From positions 1 through 64,000 of the forward strand of contig JBMNPN010000002.1 of assembly GCA_050943615.1 (NCBI GenBank): 64,000 nucleotides of DNA, given 5' to 3'. Source of the DNA: CACZQA01 sp050943615. Lineage in GTDB: Bacteria > Actinomycetota > Coriobacteriia > Coriobacteriales > QAMH01. The notes under the pieces were generated by a model. It did no database searches, was not told the origin of the DNA, and was given only the letters and a program-made list of their open reading frames with translations. Both the position numbers and the translations under genes were made by a program. Shown one piece after another: positions 49,106 through 59,200 of the stretch (positions are counted from its first letter, which is position 1; each line of letters opens with the position of its first letter).

Positions 49106-50548
49106 CTAGATTCGCCAGAACTTCCAGAGCCACTTGACCTTGCCGACCTGCTTGGACACGTTCTTGTAGAACGTGCGGTAATAGGATTTGACCCGCTTCA
49201 AATCTTCTTTGGTGGCACGCTCGTCGCCGTAGCCTGCGCGCATGTAGGCAAGCGTGACCTGCAGAAAATCGGTTTTTGTGGTGAGGTCGACATACGGCTC
49301 GAGCTGGTTGGCAGAGGCGAGCGCGAACTCCATGGGCGTGAGGCTCTCGGGCTTTCTGATGCCCAGGCGCTTGAAGCGCGTGAGAAGGAACTCGTAAATC
49401 CAGATGACTTGTTCTGATACCGGCTTATCTGCGATTTTCTCCAGCCTGCGCGTTCTCTGGCGCCGTCTGAGCACTATCACGGCGATAATTGCCGCGACGA
49501 CGAGCGCGATGAGCACGAGGTTGTGCCAGTCGCTCAAGTTGTAGCCGATAGTCTGGAACTGCTGGTTCCAGTCGCTGCTGTCATATCCGTTCGGGGACTT
49601 GCTGGCCTTTTCTTCCTGCGAGGCGGAAGTGCCGTTCTGCGTCTCCGTGTCTTGCTGGGTGCCGCCCTCGGCGTTTTTGCGGGTGTCGTTTTTCTTGTCC
49701 TCGTTGATGTTGCTCGTCTTGATATCGGGGTTGACGATCTCCTTGCGGGAATAGACGCCCGTGTACTCGACGACGGGCCGCTGGTAGTAATCCTGGAAGG
49801 GCTTGAAGTTCGGGGTGGAGAGGTTGAGCCCTGCGATGATTCCAAAGAACACGGCAACGCCCACGAGCAGGCAGATTAGTGCGGTGACAAGCGAAAATCC
49901 ACATGCCCCGCCAAAGACGGCGCGCCCGATTCGTTTTGCAGAGTAGACGCTCGCCCGGTAGCGCTGGTTGATATAGCAGGCCCCGCATCCGAGGTAGACG
50001 ACCAGAGAGGCGAGCACGCCAGGTTGCGAGCTGATCCAGTCGCGGTAGAAGAACTGGATGACCGCGCAGGCGAGCACGCCCAGGATAAAGAGGATAGCCA
50101 CACCCCAGGTGCGGCGCGAGAGCAGGTACGTGACAAGCGGAACGAGGACGAGCACGAGCCCGAAGACGTAATAGTTGCCCTCGACGTCGTTTACCTGCCC
50201 GTTGGCAAAGAACGGGGTGCCGGCAGGTTCGCTTGCACCTAAGAGGGCAAGCACGATTGCCGCCAACACCAAGTAGCAGATTGCGCAGGGCAAGAGCGCC
50301 CGCTTCGACCATGCGCCGGCAAAGAGCACGATGAGGAGCACCGCGCACACCCCAGCCTCGAGCAGTACGTTTCCGCGCAGGTCAGGAGCGCTGTTGAACC
50401 CATACGATACCGTGTAGACCAGTCCCGTCGAGACGATGAGGACCAAGAGGAAATCGAAAACGGAAGAGCGCAAGAAGAGCGAGAGACGCTGCGATTTCTG
50501 CCCGTTTTCGCCGCGTGACCGGCTGCCGTTTCTAACTGCTGCAGGCAT
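49106..50548 (-). CDS. Membrane protein with DUF4129-like C-terminus (B)
   Basis: This 480-residue protein is the cluster B counterpart of the gene at 14986. About seven helices lie in the first 245 residues, then an extracytoplasmic segment with a Lys/Asp/Gln-rich linker (DKKNDTRKNAEGGTQQDTET), one helix (LVLIALVVAAIIAVIVL) and a cytoplasmic tail ending KWLWKFWRI, almost the same as RYIWRFWRI in cluster A. As in A, no transglutaminase triad is visible. Its ATG overlaps the DUF58 stop by one base (TAATG). It is the last gene of the cluster B operon. Confidence 0.72.
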   Translation of the reverse strand: MPAAVRNGSRSRGENGQKSQRLSLFLRSSVFDFLLVLIVSTGLVYTVSYGFNSAPDLRGNVLLEAGVCAVLLIVLFAGAWSKRALLPCAICYLVLAAIVLALLGASEPAGTPFFANGQVNDVEGNYYVFGLVLVLVPLVTYLLSRRTWGVAILFILGVLACAVIQFFYRDWISSQPGVLASLVVYLGCGACYINQRYRASVYSAKRIGRAVFGGACGFSLVTALICLLVGVAVFFGIIAGLNLSTPNFKPFQDYYQRPVVEYTGVYSRKEIVNPDIKTSNINEDKKNDTRKNAEGGTQQDTETQNGTSASQEEKASKSPNGYDSSDWNQQFQTIGYNLSDWHNLVLIALVVAAIIAVIVLRRRQRTRRLEKIADKPVSEQVIWIYEFLLTRFKRLGIRKPESLTPMEFALASANQLEPYVDLTTKTDFLQVTLAYMRAGYGDERATKEDLKRVKSYYRTFYKNVSKQVGKVKWLWKFWRI

Positions 50549-51909
50549 TACAGGACCGCCCCCTCCAGCTGCTTGGAATCCGAAAGCACGAGGTAGGGGA
50601 TGTTCGCCCCGTCGAGCTGCCGCAGGGGCGCAACGTACTTGTCCAGATCGCTTTCCACGAGACGCCTGGGCACAACCGCGATCATAAATGGAGCGCGTCG
50701 GCGGCTCTTGAGTCCTAGAAGCGTGGAGACCGTCTCCGCCGTGATGTTCGCGCTGACCACCACGACGTTGTTCTCGCCCTGCCTCCCGGCTGTCTCGCGG
50801 TTGATGAGGTCGAGGGTTTCCCCGCGGCGATCCTTGTCAATGGACATCTGCGGCATGTCCGCTATGAGCTTTGGCATGTCGTCGGTGCGCCACGTCGTGA
50901 GACGGGCAGTCTCTCCGTAGCGGTTCTTGAAGAGCACTTCGGTGTCGAATCCGCGGCGCTGGGCATAGTGCGCAATGGAAAGCCCCGATTCCACGACGGC
51001 ATCGTATTCTGCCATGAGCGTCTCGGCGTCGTCTTCCGGCGCGGTAAAGTCCAAGAACACCGCGACGCCCGGATTCGTGTAGCGCTCGAAGAGCCGCGTG
51101 TAGTAGCCGCCGTCGGGCTTTCGCGAGGAGAGCTTCCAGTGGATGGTCTTCAACGGGTCGCCAGGCGTGTAATCGCGCACGTACGCGTAGTCCATCGAAT
51201 CGGCGATGATGGACTTTGCCGCCTGCAACGACTCCGTTTCGGCATCGGACGAAAAGTGGATTTCCGCAATCTCGCGCAGATGGGGCGTGACGAGAACAGA
51301 CTGTGTGCGGCCGCTTTCGAGCGTTGCCGTGAAAAGTCCCAGAAAATCGGAGAGCACAATCTTGTCGAGTCCCGCCTGGTACTTGCCGATATGCGAAAAG
51401 CGCGTCGCAAAGGGCAGGTCATAGCGCTCGAAGGGAGTGAGCGTGATGGACGTGCTCGCCTCGCTCGCATTGTTTCCGAACATATCGGAAATGTAGAACA
51501 CCGGCTCGACGGGAAAACAGAAGAACGGCGTCTTGTTGTGGAAGTGAATCGTGAAGTGAACTTCGGAGTCTCGAGCGCAATCGCGCAGGTCAGAGTCTTC
51601 TTCGAAACTGATTCCGCGTTTCAAGACGCGCACGTAAAACCAGGAGGCCACGATGGCGAAGACGAGCATGATGAACGGCACCCAGCCAATGGCCGTGGCG
51701 TGGTAGTCGTTGCTGCCCACGAGCAGGGCAAGCGCGCCGCAAAGCACGACGACGACGCTTGTCACGAGAAACTTCAGCACCGGGTGCTTTGAACGCGCCG
51801 ATGCGTTCTGCGCACGTTTCACGGCACGCCGACGCTCGCGTTCGCCCTTGCGCTTTTCTCGGCGCTTGCGAAGCTGAAAACCCTGATTTTTGAGACTTAC
51901 AGTGTCCAT
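50548..51909 (-). CDS. DUF58 protein (B)
   Basis: This 453-residue protein has a basic N-terminus, two adjacent membrane helices (about 45-95), and the DUF58 core YAYVRDYTPGDPLKTIHWKL near residue 240, followed by a von Willebrand-like segment (GVAVFLDFTAPEDDAETLM). It is the counterpart of the gene at 13646 and keeps the same order between MoxR and the membrane protein. It starts 8 nt after the MoxR stop. The biochemical role is unknown. Confidence 0.85.
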   Translation of the reverse strand: MDTVSLKNQGFQLRKRREKRKGERERRRAVKRAQNASARSKHPVLKFLVTSVVVVLCGALALLVGSNDYHATAIGWVPFIMLVFAIVASWFYVRVLKRGISFEEDSDLRDCARDSEVHFTIHFHNKTPFFCFPVEPVFYISDMFGNNASEASTSITLTPFERYDLPFATRFSHIGKYQAGLDKIVLSDFLGLFTATLESGRTQSVLVTPHLREIAEIHFSSDAETESLQAAKSIIADSMDYAYVRDYTPGDPLKTIHWKLSSRKPDGGYYTRLFERYTNPGVAVFLDFTAPEDDAETLMAEYDAVVESGLSIAHYAQRRGFDTEVLFKNRYGETARLTTWRTDDMPKLIADMPQMSIDKDRRGETLDLINRETAGRQGENNVVVVSANITAETVSTLLGLKSRRRAPFMIAVVPRRLVESDLDKYVAPLRQLDGANIPYLVLSDSKQLEGAVL

Positions 51910-51917
51910 GCTCTTGT

Positions 51918-52898
51918 CTAGACCGTCGTTCCTTTGAGGTCGGCGGCAGAGACCGTCGGTACGGCGATGGAGTCGAGGATGCTCGCGATGACGCCCTTGC
52001 CGTCCTTTCCGTCGATCTTTGCCTCGTGCGTGAGGATGAGGCGGTGCGCGAGCACGTAGGGCGCAAGGTACTTGATGTCATCGGGGATCACGTAGGAGCG
52101 GCCGCGCATCAGCGCGTTGGCGCGCGCGAGCTCGATTAGTGCGATGGTGCCACGGGGAGACGCGCCGCAGCTGCACTCGTGCGTGGTGCGCGTGGCGCCG
52201 ACGATCTGCACCGCATAGCGCGCGATTGCCTCGGAAACGTGCACCTCTTCGGCCATGTTCTGCAGTCGGATGGCATCCTCGCGTGTTGCCACGGCGCGTA
52301 TCGCCGCCTTCGCCGCCTTGCTCTCGAGGGCGACCTTCACCTCCTCCTCGGGCAGGGGATAGCCCATGGAGAGCTTGATGAGGAAACGGTCGAGCTGCGC
52401 TTCGGGAAGGGGATAGGTGCCGTACTGCTCGATGGGGTTCTGCGTGGCGAGCACCATGAAGGGCTCTTTGAGCCGGTGCGTTACGCCGTCGACGGTCACC
52501 TGCCGCTCTTCCATCGCCTCGAGCAATGCGGCCTGGGTCTTTGCCGAGGCGCGGTTGATCTCGTCGATGAGGACGAGGTTGCTCATCACGCCGCCGGGTC
52601 GGAACTCGAAGTCATGCGTTTTCTGGTTGAAGATGGAAAAGCCGGTCACGTCGGAGGGCATGACATCCGGGGTGAACTGCATGCGGTTGAAGTCGCAGTC
52701 GATGGTCTTTGCAAAGGCGCGCACGAGGGATGTCTTTCCCGTGCCGGGCAGGTCCTCCAAAAGCACATGGCCTTTTGCGATGAACGCCATGACCACAAGC
52801 TCGACGGCCTCGCGCTTTCCGACGATGACGGTCTCGATGTTGTCCGCAATCTTTTCCAGGGCATCTGCGGCCCTGCCTGCATTTGCTTCGCTAAGCAC
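51918..52898 (-). CDS. MoxR-family AAA+ ATPase (B)
   Basis: This 326-residue MoxR protein has Walker A DLPGTGKTSLV, Walker B NLVLIDEINRASAKTQAALL and the sensor block ATQNPIEQYGTYPLPEAQLD. The start is GTG at 52898, sharing one base with the TAG stop of the ATPase gene and preceded by GGAGAGGA. A longer frame begins upstream, inside the ATPase gene, and is less likely. This overlap physically couples MoxR translation to the importer ATPase, stronger evidence for a joint function than the looser spacing in cluster A. Confidence 0.9.
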   Translation of the reverse strand: MLSEANAGRAADALEKIADNIETVIVGKREAVELVVMAFIAKGHVLLEDLPGTGKTSLVRAFAKTIDCDFNRMQFTPDVMPSDVTGFSIFNQKTHDFEFRPGGVMSNLVLIDEINRASAKTQAALLEAMEERQVTVDGVTHRLKEPFMVLATQNPIEQYGTYPLPEAQLDRFLIKLSMGYPLPEEEVKVALESKAAKAAIRAVATREDAIRLQNMAEEVHVSEAIARYAVQIVGATRTTHECSCGASPRGTIALIELARANALMRGRSYVIPDDIKYLAPYVLAHRLILTHEAKIDGKDGKGVIASILDSIAVPTVSAADLKGTTV

Positions 52899-53698
52899 TA
52901 GTCGTCCTCTCCTCCGAATTCCGGTGCGCACGTGCGCATGATCTCTTGGTTGTCGTGGGTGAATTCCACAAGCTTTACGTTGATGCCATAGGCATCCTGG
53001 ATGTTCTCTCGAGTGATGATCTCGAACGCCGAGCCGAACTTCATCGGCTTGTCCTTCATGAAAAGCGCGACATTCGCGCCGGTCATGAAGGCGTGGTCGG
53101 GATTGTGCGTGACCATGAGGACGGCATAGCCGTTCTTTCTCAGATGCCGCACCTTCTCGATGACGCGCACCGCATTGCCGTAGTCGAGCGCGGCAGTTGG
53201 CTCGTCCATGATGAGCAGCTGGGGCTCTTGCGCAAGGGCGCGTGCGAACATGACCATCTGCAGCTCGCCGCCGGAGATGTCGTTGTAGGCAGCCTCGCGC
53301 AGGTGCAAGATGCCCATCTCCTCCATCGCGTTCTCGACGATGTTGTAGTCCTTGCGCGTGGGCTGGCCGTTGAGCGACTTGATCTTGTTCATGCGGCCCA
53401 TCATGACGACGTCCTTTACCTGGAAGGGGAAGGGCTGGTCATGGCGCTGGGCAACGTAGGCGATGGAATCGGAAAGGCGCGAGGCCGACCAGCGGGTGAT
53501 GTCGCTTCCGTCGAGCGTAATCGACCCGGAGAACAGCGGGTTCAGGCCGAGGATGGTCTTCACGAGCGTCGTCTTTCCGCAGCCGTTCGGCCCGAGAATG
53601 CAGCACACCTCGCCGTCTTGTACGGAGAAGTTCACGTTCTTCTGGACCGGATGCTCGGGATCGTAGCCGACCGCTGCATCTCGCACGATGAGCTTCAT
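52898..53698 (-). CDS. ABC transporter ATP-binding protein (B)
   Basis: This 266-residue iron-complex/B12-type ATPase has Walker A GPNGCGKTT, signature ISGGELQ (Ile instead of Leu), Walker B LLIMDEPTAALDY and H-loop MVTHNPDHAF. I chose ATG 53698, with GGTGAGG upstream, over GTG 53707. It follows permease B2 by 9 nt and overlaps MoxR by 1 nt, so it belongs to a single long operon. It matches the ATPases at 11609 and 24013 closely through the N-terminal block AVGYDPEHPVQ. Confidence 0.92.
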   Translation of the reverse strand: MKLIVRDAAVGYDPEHPVQKNVNFSVQDGEVCCILGPNGCGKTTLVKTILGLNPLFSGSITLDGSDITRWSASRLSDSIAYVAQRHDQPFPFQVKDVVMMGRMNKIKSLNGQPTRKDYNIVENAMEEMGILHLREAAYNDISGGELQMVMFARALAQEPQLLIMDEPTAALDYGNAVRVIEKVRHLRKNGYAVLMVTHNPDHAFMTGANVALFMKDKPMKFGSAFEIITRENIQDAYGINVKLVEFTHDNQEIMRTCAPEFGGEDD

Positions 53699-53707
53699 GG
53701 GCCTCAC

Positions 53708-54997
53708 CTACTCCCAACTGCGCATGCCGCGCACGACTATGAGGATGAACAGGGGCAGTGCCACGATGGAGACCACCGAGCCGATGGCGATGCCGTCTCC
53801 CACAAAGGGGATGCAGTCGGTGATGTCGCGGCAGACGAGAAGGAAAATCATGCCACAGCAGATGCTTCCGGTGAACTGCTTGGTGAACTCCGTTCCAAAG
53901 AGGCTCCGCGCCAAGAACGGCGCGAGCAGCGTGACCATCCCGACGACGCCGGTATGGATCTGGGCGGCGAGCATCATGATGGCGCCGCAGATGAGCGCGA
54001 CGATGCGCAGGGCGTTGTAGTTGATGCCGAGGAGCTTGACGTCTTGCTCGTCGAAGGAAAGTGCGTTCATCTTGAAGCGCAGCAGGTAGACAGGGAGGAT
54101 CGAGAGCACGGACACGATTCCGAGCACGATCCAGGAAGTCGCCGAGGTATCGACCGTGAGCATCTGGGAGATGGTGTAGAAGGTCTGGTAGTCCTGCTCG
54201 TCCATGACGAAAAGCGTCATGTACTGGACCACAAAGCCGAGCAACTGTCCCAAGATCATGCCGATGAGCACGGTCGAGAGGATATCGAAGGGCTTGCCGC
54301 GTCTCGAGAGCTTCTTGCCGCATACCATGACCAGGACAAGGATCGCCGCCCCGATGCCGTAGCAGAGCAGGTAGCGCATGTTCACCATGTCGGTCGCCGC
54401 GCTCCCGTAGATTGCGACGAGCAGCATGACGCCGAACTGGATGCCAGACGAGGCGCCGAGCATGTTGGGCCCGGCGATGGGGTTCTTGAACACGTTCTGG
54501 TACAGCATGCCGGAGATGGAGAGCAGCGCTGCGCAGATGAGGGTGATGCCCACGACCTGCAGTTTGTCGAAGACCGCCCAGTAGCAGGGGCAGTTTTCGA
54601 GCAGCCATTCCTTTGAGCGCGGGTCGAAGGCGTGCGTCACGTCGGCAATGGCGTTGTAAGCGTGCAGGTAGAGCGCGTCCCACACCTGAAGCGGCGTGTA
54701 AAACCAGTAGGGCCCGCTATAGGAATAGTCCTGCCCCGCTGCCCCCACGCAGCACAACGAGAAAAAGGAGATGACGATGAGAAGCCCTATGGAGATGGCC
54801 ACGCGGATGGCGGACCTGTCGTGTTCGGCGCGGTAGAGCTTGTTGGTCTCGCGCATGGAGAGCTTGCGGCTGACGGTGCCGACGCGCATGGCACGGCTCC
54901 GCGAGATGAACGAGCCGTTGCGCAGCCGCGCGATGTCGGTTGCCGTGTAGCTCGATGCAGAGGCGTGCGTATCGGAATCGCTCTTCTTAGATGCCAT
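53708..54997 (-). CDS. FecCD-family ABC transporter permease (B2)
   Basis: This 429-residue permease is the counterpart of A2. It has LYQNVFKNPIAGPNMLGASS, and the coupling-loop region is the diverged IHTGVVGMVTLLAPFLARSL instead of GxxGFVGxxxPH. It has a long, hydrophilic N-terminus (about 65 residues) and a long extracytoplasmic loop near residues 95-145 (DYSYSGPYWFYTPLQVWDAL). ATG 54997 has GGGAGGTGAG upstream and lies 11 nt inside the end of the B1 gene, so the two permeases are coupled and probably form a heterodimer. Confidence 0.85.
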   Translation of the reverse strand: MASKKSDSDTHASASSYTATDIARLRNGSFISRSRAMRVGTVSRKLSMRETNKLYRAEHDRSAIRVAISIGLLIVISFFSLCCVGAAGQDYSYSGPYWFYTPLQVWDALYLHAYNAIADVTHAFDPRSKEWLLENCPCYWAVFDKLQVVGITLICAALLSISGMLYQNVFKNPIAGPNMLGASSGIQFGVMLLVAIYGSAATDMVNMRYLLCYGIGAAILVLVMVCGKKLSRRGKPFDILSTVLIGMILGQLLGFVVQYMTLFVMDEQDYQTFYTISQMLTVDTSATSWIVLGIVSVLSILPVYLLRFKMNALSFDEQDVKLLGINYNALRIVALICGAIMMLAAQIHTGVVGMVTLLAPFLARSLFGTEFTKQFTGSICCGMIFLLVCRDITDCIPFVGDGIAIGSVVSIVALPLFILIVVRGMRSWE

Positions 54998-56291
54998 TGC
55001 GCTCACCTCCCTTGTTGCGCAAGGCGACGACGAGGAACACGATGGCGCCGAAGATGGAGATGTACATTCCGCTCATGGTCTCGTAGTCGGACCCGAACAG
55101 CGCCGAGACGAGCACGTAGGCCCCGAGCACGAAGATCGCGCCGAGCACAAGCGCTGCTGGCAGCAGGTACTTGAAGTTCGGTCCCACGATGCGGCGCGAG
55201 AGGTGGGGGATGAGAAATCCCACGAAGCCGACCGCTCCGGCAAAGGAGACGATGATCGCCGTGAGCAGGGTGCAGACGGTGATGGTTATGATGCGCATCT
55301 TGCGGGTCTCCACGCCGAGGGTGCGGGCCTCCTCTTCGCCCAGGCCCAGCACCATCATCTTCTGGCGGTAGTGCATGATGACCGCAAAGCAAAGTGCCAA
55401 TGGGGCCAACAGCGCGAGCACGTCGATCCAGGAGTAGGAGCGGTAAAAACTTGATATCTGGAGCTGCGTCAGCAGCTGCGCTTTCACGCCCTCGGGGTCA
55501 AGCGTCACGTAGTAATAGCGCACGGTGTTCACGATGGCCCCGCACACGCCGCCGACAACCTGGCCGACGATGATGATGACGATGTTCGACTTGGAGAAGC
55601 GCCCCAGAAAGCGCATGCACAAGAGCACGAGCACGACGACCACGGCGCAGCCAACAAACTGCAGGAGCGAAAGCCCGTAGGTCGCGAGCAGGTCGTCTGC
55701 GCTCGATATGCCTCCCGACGAGGTGGACGAAGTTCCGCTGACGAGCGCGCTGACCCAGCCTATCTGGTCTCCCTCATCGCTCACGAAAAAGACGATCCAG
55801 ATGACCATGCCAAGCGAGGCCCCGCTCATGACGCCCAGAGTCGAGGGCGAGACGAGCGCGTTTCGGAAACTTCCCTGATACACCGCTCCGCACAGGGCAA
55901 GGCCCGCACCGGAGAGGCAGACGACGATGTAGCGGAAGAACGTGTTGCTGAAGATCGCGGACCCGGTCTGATTGCCCGTGAAAAACGCGATGAGCCCGTT
56001 GACGTTGTCCGAGAGCCCCTGAATGAACCAGGAGAGGTTGTAGCCCTGGCCATAGCCGGTGCTGTTGAGGCCCTCGTTGAGCATGTTCTTGGGGATGAGG
56101 AGCCCTAAGAAGAAAAGGACGACGAGCACGATGCACATGATGAACACGCGTTGCGCACGCGGGTCGATGCGGTGCCCCTCGTCCCGAGATTGCGCGTAGA
56201 CGTTCTGGCCGTCGTCTTCCCCGAAGCTGATGTTCTCCGAGGTCGGGGCGTCAAGGCGCTCTGGTTGCCTGTCTTTGCTGCGCTTGGGCAT
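54987..56291 (-). CDS. FecCD-family ABC transporter permease (B1)
   Basis: This 434-residue permease is the counterpart of A1. It has YQGSFRNALVSPSTLGVMSG and the intact coupling loop GAVGFVGFLIPHLSRRIVG. About 40 hydrophilic residues precede the first helix, and a long loop (SGTSSTSSGGISSADDL) lies near residue 190. Four bases separate its ATG from the end of the surface-protein gene upstream. The order surface protein, B1, B2, ATPase, MoxR, DUF58, membrane protein suggests one transcript of about 10.7 kb. Confidence 0.86.
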   Translation of the reverse strand: MPKRSKDRQPERLDAPTSENISFGEDDGQNVYAQSRDEGHRIDPRAQRVFIMCIVLVVLFFLGLLIPKNMLNEGLNSTGYGQGYNLSWFIQGLSDNVNGLIAFFTGNQTGSAIFSNTFFRYIVVCLSGAGLALCGAVYQGSFRNALVSPSTLGVMSGASLGMVIWIVFFVSDEGDQIGWVSALVSGTSSTSSGGISSADDLLATYGLSLLQFVGCAVVVVLVLLCMRFLGRFSKSNIVIIIVGQVVGGVCGAIVNTVRYYYVTLDPEGVKAQLLTQLQISSFYRSYSWIDVLALLAPLALCFAVIMHYRQKMMVLGLGEEEARTLGVETRKMRIITITVCTLLTAIIVSFAGAVGFVGFLIPHLSRRIVGPNFKYLLPAALVLGAIFVLGAYVLVSALFGSDYETMSGMYISIFGAIVFLVVALRNKGGERNGI

Positions 56292-56295
56292 GGTT

Positions 56296-59200
56296 TTAGA
56301 AGCTTACCGGCTCTTTGTCGGGCAGGGGGTCCGTCTCGTCTTCCGGCGCATCCTTGCGCTGGCGCTTGATGAAGAACCACACGATGCGCGCTGCAAGTGC
56401 CGCGAACAAGGCGAGCACCGCGGCAAAGCCGATGAGGTTCCCGATCCCAGTATCGTTGTCCGTGCCGCCTGCGCTCTCGCCCGTGTTGCCGACACTGGTG
56501 CCTGTGGGGGTGCCAGTTCCGGTTGTGCCTTGCGAGGCAGCGACCGGGGACGGCTTGGTAGCATTTGAGCTCTTGGGAACCGTGGGCTTGACAGCGGTGG
56601 GCGTTGCCGTTGGAGGCGTGGGCTTCTCCGTGTTCACCTTGACTGTCGATGCGGCATTGTCAGTGGCCTTGAGGGCGATCTCGAGGTTCCCGGTGCCATC
56701 TTCGACATAACCCAGGGAAGTAATCTTGAAGCTGAGCTTTGCCGCGTTTTCCGAGACGGCAGAGTAATTGATCCCCGAGCTTCCCAACCAGTACGAGCGC
56801 GTCTTGTCCTCACGCGCGCCCTTTCGGACCTTTGCCGTGATCTTTATCGTCCCGAAATTGTCGTAGACCTCTATCGTCTTGCCATTGAGCTCATAGGTGA
56901 GGTGCACCTCGTAGATGGCCTTGTTCTTGTTGGCGTCGAGCAGCGGCTCGTAGCCCATGCGCACGGCCTTGTTGCGGATAACCGAATCGGCCGTGCTCAC
57001 CGTGGATATCGTGAGGCGAAGCTTCTTTGCCTCGTCGAGGTCCTCGGCGGTGATATGGGCCTTGCTCACGTCTACGGACAGTTCGCTTTTGGCGCGCTTG
57101 TCCATCTTGACCTTGATGTCGCTTCTCGTGACGCCATCGCTCGAATCATCGCCGAACACGGCATAGAGCGTGAGCTCGTCGCCCGATGTTGGGGCGACGG
57201 CAGAGAGCTTTGCCGCGTTGACGCGCGCGATGTCGGGCGTGGTGGCGTTCTCCTTGGTCGACCAGCCGAGGAAGCGCAGTTTTTTCGATTTGTCCTTGGG
57301 GTTGCTCACGCCGCAGGATGTGAGAACGTCGTTGAAGTCCATCGTGGTCTTGACGGCGCCATTGGTCTTTGCGTACTGTTTGCCGTCCACTACGAAGGTG
57401 ACGGTCAGCGTGCGGTCCTGCTCAGTGTACTTGCCATAGTAGATGTTCTTCCCGCTCTCAAATGAGCTGGAATCCGCGACTGCCGGCAGCGTACCGTCTT
57501 GCCAGTATGCTTCCTGGTCGGTCAGGCGCGGTCCCCATCCGGTGAAGGTATAGACCTTCTCGCTCGTTTTGACGACCGTGCCGCTGCTCGCGTAGTTTCT
57601 CGCAAGCGCGTTGGTATCGGCGTTGTACGAGGAGGTGAGGCCTTCCGTGACGGTCCATGATCCATCCTCGTTGCGGTAGCGGAACGTCACCTCTATTTCC
57701 TTTGCCGTCTTCTTGAACAGCGGGGTGAAGGTCATGTCCGAGGTCACGGTGGGGAGCTCGTCGAGCGTCTTGCCGTCTTGCTGCCAGGCCTCGAACTCGT
57801 ACTCGTAGCCTTTCTCCTCATCGATTTTGCTGGGGTCGTCCTTGCCGGTGGTGGGATCGACTTCTCCGCCTGCGGCTTCGTAGGAAGCCTTGGCGCCGTC
57901 GTCTGCGGCGTAGGCAAGAATGCGCCCGTCGGTGTCGAAGCGCACGAGGTGCTGCCCCGATTTCACTTCAACATAGACGGCGCTGAATTGCGCGGCCTTG
58001 TTCTGCTCGACGCCTGAAATATCGGTGTTGATGCGAATCTCGTCCTTCAGGGCACTCGCATCGAACTTGACTCCACCGCATTGCCAGCCGACAAAGCGAT
58101 AGGTGGCTCCGTCTTGCGTGTAGCTTTCTGCCGTGCTGGGGAGCTCGACGCCTGCCTCGGAGAGCGTCTTTCCCAGGGTGACTTCGGCAGCCGCCGGGTC
58201 CTCGGCATCGGTGCCATCTCCGTTTTTCAGGCCGGTGAAGCTAACTGAAATCTGCGGTGTGCCCCACAGTTCGGCCGCCCCTTCATCGTCTACGGTGACC
58301 CCGTTGCCCTTCAGGTCCACGGTGTCGTCGGTCGCCTCGAGCTGCGAGCCGCCTACGGTGACCTCCGAAGACTCGGATACATGCGCTGCGCCCCCGGTAG
58401 GGGTCTTGCTGTAGACAACGCTCGAAGAGTCGTTGCCCGGCGTGGCTATCTCGCCTGTAGAATCCGGGTTGATGTAGAGCTTCAGGTTGAGCGTGCCGTA
58501 TTTGACTGTAATCGCGTCGCTGCCGTGCTCTTCTGATAGGTCGGCGCTCTCATCTGCCGTCCAGGTGGATGCACCTTGAGCATCGAGCGCGTACGCGTCT
58601 CCCCTGGCGCAGGTCGCGTTCACATGTCCGGAGACCTCCACGTTCCCGGAAAACCTGCTCGACGAGGCGATCCCCACAGCTTCGGTGGCGATGGAGTAGC
58701 CCGATTGGACGAAGAAGTACTTGGGCACGATGCTGTCGAGCTTTCCGCGCGTGTCGGTTGTCTGCGGGTCGGAATAGACCCAGACCGCAACGCCGCTGTC
58801 GAGCACGAGGGGCGTGGCATAGTAGATTTCGGTGTCGTTCGAGCTCGAGTTGGTAGCGCTCGCCTCTTCGGAATCGTCGAACTTTGCCTCTTCCTTGAAC
58901 TTTTCGCAGATCTCTTTGTAGAAATCGGAGTTCTCGTCGGGGAATATCTGCACGAGGTTGCTTGCGCTGTAGGTCGTGTCGTTGCTCGTGGTGTCGACGG
59001 TCTGCCAACGTCCGCGCGAGACGCACGTGGCGTTGTTTACGGCCTCGACAGTGCTGTCGCTTGAAACGTCCACCTTGGCAGATTCTGAACTTGCAGTGGT
59101 GTAGATGCCCTCGACGCGGTTTGCACCGTAGGTACTCGCGTCGTTTTCCGTGGCGCTTGCCGTGAGAGAGGCGCTATCGCTGAGGACGGCAGAACCCGAG

